Shown piece by piece: positions 1 through 5,185 of a stretch of 7,677 nt of DNA. Below the pieces are notes generated by a model that ran no database searches, was not told the origin of the DNA, and saw only the letters and a list, made by a program, of their open reading frames with translations. The first letter of the stretch is position 1; the number at the start of each line of letters is the position of its first letter. The position numbers and the translations under genes were made by a program. This stretch comes from an uncultured Prevotella sp. GTDB taxonomy: Bacteria > Bacteroidota > Bacteroidia > Bacteroidales > Bacteroidaceae. The stretch is taken from contig CAKPWR010000088.1 of NCBI GenBank assembly GCA_934196725.1, positions 1 to 7,677 of the forward strand, in the 5' to 3' direction.

Positions 1-39
1 GCTGATGAAGCTGTAAGGGATAACTATGCCCAATTGTGA
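1..39 (+). CDS. Possible C-terminal tail of a plus-strand gene cut by the window edge
   Basis: Frame 1 is open from the first base and gives ADEAVRDNYAQL followed by TGA at 37-39. The residues look like an ordinary helical protein end, and AT-rich non-coding sequence plus a terminator-like hairpin (148-188) follow, as expected after a gene. Twelve codons are too few to name a family, and an open frame this short can occur by chance. The other two plus-strand frames hit stops within the first 15 bases or so. Confidence 0.25.
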   Translation, partial: ADEAVRDNYAQL

Positions 40-147
40 ACTAAACTGAGAAATCTATATCTAAGGAAACTAAAAAGCAAATATTATGAACATTCTGTTA
101 CTGGTAGCTGTTAAGTCAATATAAGATTTATGGAAATTAATAGATAG

Positions 148-188
148 AAAAAGGGGGCATCATGGACTTATGACACACCCTCCTTTTT
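148..188. terminator. Bidirectional rho-independent terminator-like hairpin
   Basis: AAAAAGGGGG (148-157) pairs with CCTCCTTTTT (179-188) with one G-T wobble on the plus strand, and inside it TCAT (160-163) can pair with ATGA (170-173). Both ends carry an A/T tract, so either transcript would end in a run of U. It lies beyond the ATPase stop (328) on the minus strand and beyond the possible plus-strand gene tail at 39, so it could serve both. The repeats at 203-318 sit between it and the ATPase gene. Confidence 0.55.
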
Positions 189-202
189 AATATTTCATCA
201 GA

Positions 203-223
203 ATTAATCACTAATAACTAATC
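203..223. repeat. Three-unit array of a 7-bp tandem repeat (ACTAATM)
   Basis: Three consecutive heptamers, ATTAATC, ACTAATA and ACTAATC, lie downstream of the ATPase gene. The same unit in the same orientation forms a five-unit array at 1998-2032 downstream of uxuA. Read on the coding (minus) strand the unit is GATTAGT or TATTAGT, which puts stop codons in successive frames. The function is unknown. Confidence 0.7.
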
Positions 224-224
224 A

Positions 225-318
225 CCCGCTAGGCGTCCCGGCGGACTTGAAATCCGCCGGGACGCCTAACGGGGGACTTTTCAAATCTGGCGGGGGGGGG
301 CAAATCCGGCGGGACGCC
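225..318. repeat. GC-rich palindromic repeat cluster with G9 run
   Basis: A perfect 16-bp inverted repeat (arms 230-245 and 253-268, loop 246-252 CTTGAAA) extends by four more pairs (225-228 with 270-273) after one mismatch. The core AAATCCGCCGGG (250-261) recurs directly as AAATCTGGCGGG (283-294) and AAATCCGGCGGG (302-313); the last copy also keeps the following ACGCC. A run of nine G lies at 292-300. The cluster is far richer in GC than the surrounding AT-rich gap and ends 9 bp before the ATPase stop codon. It resembles a REP-like or non-autonomous palindromic repeat with decayed copies. It has no U tract directly after the stem, so it is not a classic terminator. Confidence 0.75.
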
Positions 319-327
319 AAGTGGAGC

Positions 328-1758
328 TCAAAACAAATCATTGAGCACCACTTCATTCTGGGCTATGCCCGAATACATATTCCGCTGAAGACCATAACTG
401 CTGATAAACGTCAGCTGTATCGACTTCCGTGTCTTCGTTTCCTCCATAAAGCGGACGATTTTGTTTCTCAGAATCTTCTCGTAATCCTTATTGATGGCAA
501 ACTCACTTTCCGAAAACTTCATTTCGCAAAGATTGATGGTATTGTCACCACGCTCTATCACCATGTCTATCTGGGCTGCCCGCTCAGCCGACCCGGCATC
601 ACTCTTGCTTCGCCAGGAATACAACTGGGTAGCCACACCAGAAATTCCCAACCGCTGCTTCACCTGGTCGATATGATTCATCGCCAATATCTCGAAAGAG
701 ACTCCAGCCCAGGCATAAAAACGGGGCGTGCGCTGCAACTTACTCCAATACAGAAGATTACGGAATGAACTGTCGCGCAGGAAACGGAAATAGAACAAGG
801 TGAAGAAATCTACCAACTGATAGAGTGACTTCCGGGTGGAACAGCCGTAGTTAAAATACTTTCTGATGAAACCGCAGGATTCCAGATTGTCAAGAATCGT
901 GGTCAACGATTTGCCCGACTTCATTCCGGTGGCATCGGCTATTTCCGAGCGCATCATACCATAACCACGCTCGTTCAGGCATTCTACCACCTTGACGTAT
1001 GCCTCAGAATCCTTAAACAGAGAGCGATAGAGAATCGTAAACTCATTGTACAACTGACCATTGGGATTGAACAGCATGCGGTCGATATTCTGAGCCAAAC
1101 TTAATCGCTCATCCAAAAGGTTCAGATAATATGGGATTCCTCCCAATATCATATAAAGTTCTGCCAGTTCATATCTGGACAACATCATCCCCTTAGTATT
1201 CAGGAATGCTTCCGACTCGCCAAGAGAAAAAGGCTGAAGGAAAAGGCGATGGGTAAGGCGACCATAAAGTCCGCCATGGTTATTGATGAGTTTATCCATC
1301 ATCCAGGAAGTGGCAGAGCCGCAGACTATCAGAACGATGTCGCGACGTGCCGAAGCCCATCCATTCCAGAAATGCTCCAAGGCTGAAATAAAATTAGAGC
1401 CGGCAGTATCCATCCAAGGCAGTTCGTCAAGAAAAACCACCTTGCGCTCTATCCCGTTTAAAGAATCGAGATAAGTGATCAGCATTTCGAAAGCATCGAG
1501 CCAGTCGTGGGGAACAGAGGTTACATTCCTGTCGTAACGTCGAAGTGTATAAAAGAAGTTTTTCAACTGCTCCTGTGTATTTCCGCCAGCCAATCCTGAT
1601 GTCTGAAACACCATTTCCTGCTCAAAGTATTCGCGCACAAGAAACGTTTTGCCCACTCTGCGGCGTCCGCATACAGCCACAAATTCCGACTGCCCTGACT
1701 CGTAAATACGCGCCAGGGTATCTTGTTCACTCTTTCTGCCTATGATATTATTCTTCAT
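328..1758 (-). CDS. AAA family ATPase with C-terminal DUF234 nuclease-like domain
   Basis: A 476-residue protein of the ATPase_2 (archaeal-type STAND/AAA) plus DUF234 family. Seen directly: Walker A GRRRVGKT (31-38), Walker B VVFLDELPWMD (107-117, D111/E112), a sensor-1-like strand IVLIVCGSATSWM (141-153), GGLYGRLTHR (162-171), and the family hallmark LGGIPYYL (205-212). A winged-helix-like segment spans about 245-315. The C-terminal part has FE (355-356), QIDMV (396-400) and CEMKF (411-415), which fits a PD-(D/E)XK core with D398, E412 and K414. Length is normal and both motif sets are intact, so it looks functional. No signal peptide or membrane segment is visible. The start is backed by a clear AGGAG 9 bp upstream. 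It stands alone: uxuBA upstream ends in its own terminator, and the ATPase has its own promoter with four repeated 11-mers. The family is common in archaea and Bacteroidota, but its biological role is not established. A DNA-related or mobile-element-associated job is inference. Confidence 0.9.
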   Translation of the reverse strand: MKNNIIGRKSEQDTLARIYESGQSEFVAVCGRRRVGKTFLVREYFEQEMVFQTSGLAGGNTQEQLKNFFYTLRRYDRNVTSVPHDWLDAFEMLITYLDSLNGIERKVVFLDELPWMDTAGSNFISALEHFWNGWASARRDIVLIVCGSATSWMMDKLINNHGGLYGRLTHRLFLQPFSLGESEAFLNTKGMMLSRYELAELYMILGGIPYYLNLLDERLSLAQNIDRMLFNPNGQLYNEFTILYRSLFKDSEAYVKVVECLNERGYGMMRSEIADATGMKSGKSLTTILDNLESCGFIRKYFNYGCSTRKSLYQLVDFFTLFYFRFLRDSSFRNLLYWSKLQRTPRFYAWAGVSFEILAMNHIDQVKQRLGISGVATQLYSWRSKSDAGSAERAAQIDMVIERGDNTINLCEMKFSESEFAINKDYEKILRNKIVRFMEETKTRKSIQLTFISSYGLQRNMYSGIAQNEVVLNDLF

Positions 1759-1767
1759 CTTCCTATT

Positions 1768-1772
1768 CTCCT
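1768..1772 (-). promoter_or_regulatory. Strong Shine-Dalgarno site of the ATPase gene
   Basis: On the minus strand AGGAG sits 9 bp before the ATG at 1758. Such a clear site is notable here because uxuA and uxuB have only A/T-rich leaders without an AGGAG, as is usual in Bacteroidota. It supports the chosen start and suggests a different translation signal from its neighbours. Confidence 0.65.
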
Positions 1773-1793
1773 GCTTTAATTTCTTATCGCTTG

Positions 1794-1801
1794 CAAAAAT
1801 A
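1794..1801 (-). promoter_or_regulatory. Predicted -7 box of the ATPase promoter
   Basis: TATTTTTG on the minus strand matches the Bacteroidota -7 consensus TAnnTTTG. It would start transcription near 1787-1790, leaving a leader of about 30 nt that holds the AGGAG. The place expected for the -33 box (about 1821-1825) has no TTTG and instead lies inside the first 11-mer repeat (1817-1827). This suggests control by a factor bound there. Confidence 0.5.
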
Positions 1802-1816
1802 GCAAGAAAAAAGCAA

Positions 1817-1904
1817 TTATTGGCTAATTCTTATATAACTTTTAGCCAATAACACTATTTTTTAAGCATTATTGGCTAAAACAAGCGGTATATTTAGCCA
1901 ATAA
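1817..1904. promoter_or_regulatory. Four alternating copies of an 11-bp motif (operator-like array)
   Basis: TTATTGGCTAA occurs exactly at 1817-1827 and 1869-1879, and its exact reverse complement TTAGCCAATAA at 1842-1852 and 1894-1904. Orientation alternates, giving two 36-bp dyads, each with a 14-bp centre, separated by 16 bp. Centre-to-centre distances are 25, 27 and 25 bp, and the dyads repeat every 52 bp, close to five helical turns. The array begins just upstream of the predicted -7 box and overlaps the -33 position, so cooperative DNA binding is more likely than an RNA role. No regulator gene is adjacent. The ATPase itself is one candidate binder (inference). Confidence 0.8.
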
Positions 1905-1920
1905 CCATAAAACCAGCATA

Positions 1921-1959
1921 AAAAAAAGGCTAGCGCTTATCAGAAACGCCAGCCTTTTT
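1921..1959 (-). terminator. Rho-independent terminator of uxuBA
   Basis: An 8-bp GC-rich stem (1928-1935 with 1947-1954) is flanked by A/T tracts (1921-1927 and 1955-1959), with an 11-nt loop. On the minus-strand RNA every stem position pairs, using one G-U wobble; on the plus strand that position is an A-C mismatch. It lies about 70 bp past the uxuA stop, separating uxuBA from the ATPase promoter region. Confidence 0.85.
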
Positions 1960-1997
1960 CGTATTTTATCTAACCTGAATTTTAAATCACTTAATAG

Positions 1998-2032
1998 CCT
2001 AATCACTAATAACTAATAACTAATCACTAATC
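1998..2032. repeat. Five-unit array of the 7-bp tandem repeat (ACTAATM)
   Basis: Units are CCTAATC, ACTAATA, ACTAATA, ACTAATC and ACTAATC, with no gaps. The array overlaps the end of uxuA: the last codon and the TAG stop (2027-2029, minus strand) fall within the terminal unit. It is the same unit and orientation as the array at 203-223. It lies between the uxuA stop and the uxuBA terminator. Confidence 0.75.
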
Positions 2033-3298
2033 ATAAAATCCCGGCTGCTTGTACTCTATGCCCAGCTCATCATCCACGGTAGCAATCACGCCCTGAATCT
2101 GGCCCATGGCAAACATGCGGCCCAGGAGGGTGTAACCGGCATTGTGGCCGTGGTTGCTCTCATCGAATACGCCGCCTGGCTCATCGGTGAAGGTCATGCC
2201 ATGATCTACTCGCATAGGCAGACGGCGACCCGAGTTGCACTTGCCCTCCTGCTCTGCCTTCTCAAAAATGCGGCAAAGATCTATCAGATGGCCACGACCA
2301 CCCAGGTGGGAAGCCTCCGTGAAGTTGCCGTTAGGGAAGATGTAGCAGGAACGAAGGTGAACGAAGTGGGTGCGGTCGGCAAACTGCTTCGCCATAGCCA
2401 CACAGTCGTTGTGCTCGCCGGCAGAGAATGAACCTGCACAGAAAGTCAAACCGTTGTGCTTGTTTGGCACAGCATCCAACATCCACTGGATATCCTCGGC
2501 ACGACCGATGATTCTTGGCAAACCGAATACTGGATAAGGAGGATCGTCTGGGTGAACACACATGTTGATATCGTATTCATCGCAGATAGGCATAATAGCC
2601 TCCAACCAATACTTCATGTTCTCCTGCAACTTCTTCTTGTCGATGCCATCGTAAAGCTTCAACAGGTCACGGAACTTCTGTACTGGAGCAGAATCGCCCT
2701 CGCTGAAGTTACCGGATACGAAGCCCTGGGTCTTGATGATGATGTTCTCAACCAAGGCATGATCCTGCTCAGGAGTAGAAGTCTTCTTGATCTCATCAGC
2801 CTCAGCCACGAGGTCTCTACCCCACTTATGCTCCTTAGAGAACTCGGCCCAATCCTCACGAGCGCCTTCACGCTGAAGGATATAGATATCGAAGTAGGCA
2901 AACTCGCCCCAGTTCATATAGAGGTTGTTGGCTCCGTTAGGATTGTCGTGAGACAAATCGGTACGTGCCCAGTCCAAAACCGGCATAAAGTTGTAGCAGA
3001 TGCACTTGATGCCTTCCTCACCCAGATTGCGGAGACTCTCCTTGTAAACCTCAATCTGATGATCGCGGTCAGGACCACCATATTTCAGGGTTTCAACCAC
3101 TGGCAAAGACTCTACCACGCTCCATTTCATACCGTAAGACTCGATGTACTCCTTGAGTTCATGAATCTTCTCGCGTGTCCAAACCTCGCCCAGAGGAACA
3201 TCGTGCAATGCGGTAACAATGCCCTCAACACCAATCTGCTTCAACTGTGCAAGTGTAATCTTATCTTTCTTGCCAAACCAGCGCCATGTTCTTTCCAT
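2027..3298 (-). CDS. uxuA: Mannonate dehydratase
   Basis: D-mannonate dehydratase (EC 4.2.1.8) removes water from D-mannonate to give 2-keto-3-deoxy-D-gluconate in cytoplasmic glucuronate catabolism. The protein is 423 residues against about 394 in E. coli. It opens with the family signature MERTWRWFGKKD and continues with GIVTALHDVPLGEVW (26-40), WSVVESLPV (59-67) and CYNFMPVLDWARTDL (101-115). Metal-site segments are all present: HPDDPP (H249), FCAGS (C287), FVHLRS (H314) and MRVDHG (D365), matching the His/Cys/His/Asp set known for the family. The fold is a xylose-isomerase-like TIM barrel. It follows uxuB after 33 bp on the same strand, so the two are almost certainly co-transcribed. There is no AGGAG before the ATG; the leader is A/T-rich. 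The extra length lies mainly in the middle and in a C-terminal tail ending QPGFYD, whose last codon runs into a heptamer repeat array. Confidence 0.97.
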   Translation of the reverse strand: MERTWRWFGKKDKITLAQLKQIGVEGIVTALHDVPLGEVWTREKIHELKEYIESYGMKWSVVESLPVVETLKYGGPDRDHQIEVYKESLRNLGEEGIKCICYNFMPVLDWARTDLSHDNPNGANNLYMNWGEFAYFDIYILQREGAREDWAEFSKEHKWGRDLVAEADEIKKTSTPEQDHALVENIIIKTQGFVSGNFSEGDSAPVQKFRDLLKLYDGIDKKKLQENMKYWLEAIMPICDEYDINMCVHPDDPPYPVFGLPRIIGRAEDIQWMLDAVPNKHNGLTFCAGSFSAGEHNDCVAMAKQFADRTHFVHLRSCYIFPNGNFTEASHLGGRGHLIDLCRIFEKAEQEGKCNSGRRLPMRVDHGMTFTDEPGGVFDESNHGHNAGYTLLGRMFAMGQIQGVIATVDDELGIEYKQPGFYD

Positions 3299-3331
3299 AT
3301 ATATTATATAATGTATAAGTTTAAAAATGAA

Positions 3332-4921
3332 TTATCTTGCAGAAACATACTTATGCAATGTCTCTCTTACAGCACCCTTACCGGCAAAGAGTTCCTTCAC
3401 CATGCCCTCAATCTGCTCGCCGAAGCCAGCCTCGTAGAGATCGAGACCGAACACATCCTTGCGAGAATAGAGGTTCTTGAGGCAAGAGTAGTCCTGATCA
3501 GCCTTGCCAACCTCCAGAGGAGCCACGATGGCCTGGAGTTCTGCCAACAATGGGTCAGAAGATGGCTCGAATGGCTTCAGGTTATCATCCAATGCCTTGA
3601 GATAACGGGCATAACCTGCCAATACCAGAGGAATCAACACAAGGTTGCTCTTGTCGAGACCGCGGTCGATATACTTCTTGATAGTCTCACCGAAACGGAT
3701 AGAGAGTTTCTGGCTGGTATCGGTAGCGATACGCTGAGGAGCATCTGGCATGAATGGGTTAGGCAGACGCTTGTTGATAACGGTGCCGATAAACTCGTAT
3801 GGATTCAATACACCTGGATCTGTTACCACAGGCATCGCCTCGATATAACCGATCTTCTGGATAAAGGCACGAAGGTCCTCATCAGCCATTTCGGCAGAAA
3901 TCAGGGTATAGTCGAGCATGCAGCCATAGATAGACATCGCTGTATGCAATGGGTTCAGACAGGTGGTAACCTTCATGGTCTCTACCTCATCCACGGTCTT
4001 GCGGGTAGTATAGAGCGCACCGCCCAACTCCAATGGTGGACGACCGTTGGTATAGGTATCCTCGCAAACGAGATACTGCACTTCCTCTGCATTGACGAAA
4101 GGAGCTGTGAAGGTATGCTTCTCTGTGATGATGGTATCATTGTCCTCGAAACCATCCTCAGCCAGCATCGCCTGTACCTTCTCGTGAGGACGAGGAGTAA
4201 TCTTATCTATCATAGACCAAGGATAAGTAATCTTGCTGCTGTCGTTGATATAATCAAGGAAGCCAGCCTCAACGATTCCATCCTGTGCCCAGCGCTCAGC
4301 GTATGCCTTCACACCAGCCTTCACATGGTCACCATTGTGAGAGCAGTTGTCGGTAGACTGGAGAGTAAGTGGCAATTTTCCTGCCTTGTAACGCTCATAG
4401 AGGAGAGCAGTCAGCTTACCCATTGCAAATACAGCATCAAGACCGCGAGCCAAATCAGCATCATTGAAGCTGTAGCCCTTTTCGGTGATGGTGAAAGTAA
4501 CCATCTGCAGACTTGGAGCCTGGAAGATCTGAACCAATCGGGTCCAATCCTCAGCAAACTGCTTATCAGCCTTGAGGCTCTCTGTGATAGATGCGATGAC
4601 CTTCTTCTCGATGGTTCCGTTAGACTGGAGGCTTACGAGAAGTGAGAGGTTATTGTAAGGGCGATAAGCCTTGTCGATGATCTCGTAGTCGAAGCTTTCA
4701 GCTACGATGACACCACGATCGTACTTGCCCGTATTGAGTGCGTCGTTGAGAATAGCAGCAGGGAAGGCACGGAAGATGTTACCTGCACCAAAGTGAACCC
4801 AAGTAGGCTCGTCATGAGTCTTCTTGGCAACTGCAGAAATGTCATACTTAGGAAGCTCATAACCTTTGGCTTCCCATTCTGCTGATTGAAAGTTTTCAGA
4901 AAGAATGTCGTTCAGTTTCAT
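3332..4921 (-). CDS. uxuB: Fructuronate reductase (mannitol dehydrogenase family)
   Basis: Fructuronate reductase (EC 1.1.1.57) converts D-fructuronate to D-mannonate with NADH, the step before UxuA. This is a long-chain polyol dehydrogenase of 529 residues (about 486 in E. coli). Seen: the nucleotide-binding motif HFGAGNIFRAF (43-53, GxGxxxR), STDNCSHNGD (189-198), PWSMIDKITPRP (234-245), and the catalytic stretch KVTTCLNPLH with K317, N323 and H326. The K-N spacing is one residue longer than the K-x4-N-x2-H described for mannitol dehydrogenase, which may be a subgroup feature. The pairing with uxuA argues for fructuronate over mannitol or tagaturonate as substrate; a tagaturonate reductase cannot be fully excluded from sequence alone. 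The ATG follows an A-rich leader without a clear Shine-Dalgarno. It is first gene of the uxuBA operon, with a predicted promoter at 5064-5071 and two operator-like dyads downstream of it. Confidence 0.93.
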   Translation of the reverse strand: MKLNDILSENFQSAEWEAKGYELPKYDISAVAKKTHDEPTWVHFGAGNIFRAFPAAILNDALNTGKYDRGVIVAESFDYEIIDKAYRPYNNLSLLVSLQSNGTIEKKVIASITESLKADKQFAEDWTRLVQIFQAPSLQMVTFTITEKGYSFNDADLARGLDAVFAMGKLTALLYERYKAGKLPLTLQSTDNCSHNGDHVKAGVKAYAERWAQDGIVEAGFLDYINDSSKITYPWSMIDKITPRPHEKVQAMLAEDGFEDNDTIITEKHTFTAPFVNAEEVQYLVCEDTYTNGRPPLELGGALYTTRKTVDEVETMKVTTCLNPLHTAMSIYGCMLDYTLISAEMADEDLRAFIQKIGYIEAMPVVTDPGVLNPYEFIGTVINKRLPNPFMPDAPQRIATDTSQKLSIRFGETIKKYIDRGLDKSNLVLIPLVLAGYARYLKALDDNLKPFEPSSDPLLAELQAIVAPLEVGKADQDYSCLKNLYSRKDVFGLDLYEAGFGEQIEGMVKELFAGKGAVRETLHKYVSAR

Positions 4922-5005
4922 ACTTTTTTATATTTTTGATGTTGTTTTGTTATAGAATAGAATGCCTTGTGCCCGATATGCAATAGAGGCAGAGGCATCA
5001 CCGCT

Positions 5006-5055
5006 ATCAGAAATTACTTCTGATTAATATCGAAATCAGATATTACTTCTGATTA
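5006..5055 (-). promoter_or_regulatory. Tandem dyad operator of uxuBA
   Basis: Two 21-bp direct repeats (5006-5026 and 5035-5055) differ at one base and start 29 bp apart. Each is itself a dyad: ATCAGAA/TTCTGAT around ATTAC in the first, ATCAGA/TCTGAT in the second. They sit immediately downstream of the predicted -7 box, at and after the likely transcription start, the usual place for repressor operators. A uronate-responsive regulator of the GntR or LacI type is a reasonable guess, but none is encoded here. An RNA hairpin role in the leader is a less likely alternative. Confidence 0.65.
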
Positions 5056-5063
5056 AGCAGGGG

Positions 5064-5071
5064 CAAAATTA
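5064..5071 (-). promoter_or_regulatory. Predicted -7 box of the uxuBA promoter
   Basis: TAATTTTG on the minus strand fits TAnnTTTG. Transcription would begin near 5056-5059, giving a leader of about 135 nt before the uxuB ATG. No good TTTG is seen at the -33 distance, so the promoter may depend on an activator. A 12-bp perfect palindrome lies about 38 bp further upstream (5109-5120). Confidence 0.5.
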
Positions 5072-5108
5072 CAAATTAAATCTGAAACTTGTCTTTTTTT
5101 TCCCGATT

Positions 5109-5120
5109 ATTTTCGAAAAT
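5109..5120. promoter_or_regulatory. Perfect 12-bp palindrome upstream of the uxuB promoter
   Basis: ATTTTCGAAAAT is fully self-complementary and stands at about -50 to -60 relative to the predicted uxuB start, a position suited to an activator site. It could also be a chance palindrome in AT-rich DNA between the rmuC stop and the promoter. Confidence 0.25.
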
Positions 5121-5185
5121 TGAACGATTAGATATGTAATATGAACAAATAGAAATCTATATGTTACATAAAAGAAAGACGAATC

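Noticed and set aside
86..124. 12-codon plus-strand frame MNILLLVAVKSI
   Set aside because: Too short and without homology or a convincing ribosome binding site, though it is hydrophobic; chance is the simplest explanation.
203..318. Repeats at the left end considered as a CRISPR array
   Set aside because: Repeat copies are unequal, spaced 33 and 19 bp with no constant spacer length, and no cas gene is nearby.
247..768. Plus-strand open frame starting in the GC-rich repeat cluster
   Set aside because: It overlaps the ATPase 3' end, begins in repeat sequence (Gly-rich, from the G9 run), and has no recognisable domain or ribosome binding site.
2456..4645. A 729-codon plus-strand open frame antisense to uxuA and uxuB
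   Set aside because: It lies wholly opposite two clearly recognised enzymes, its protein shows no recognisable domain order, and it reads through the uxu intergenic gap. It is explained by the codon usage of the minus-strand genes.
4962..4998. Short hairpin (ATGCCT/AGGCAT) in the uxuB leader, considered as a riboswitch
   Set aside because: Only six pairs around a 25-nt loop, with no conserved riboswitch core recognisable and no terminator or anti-terminator alternative.
5133..5170. TATGTAA ... TTACATA inverted repeat after rmuC
   Set aside because: Considered as an rmuC terminator or operator. The 7-bp arms are all A/T-rich with one G-C pair, the loop is 24 nt and no U tract follows, so it would be unstable as RNA.
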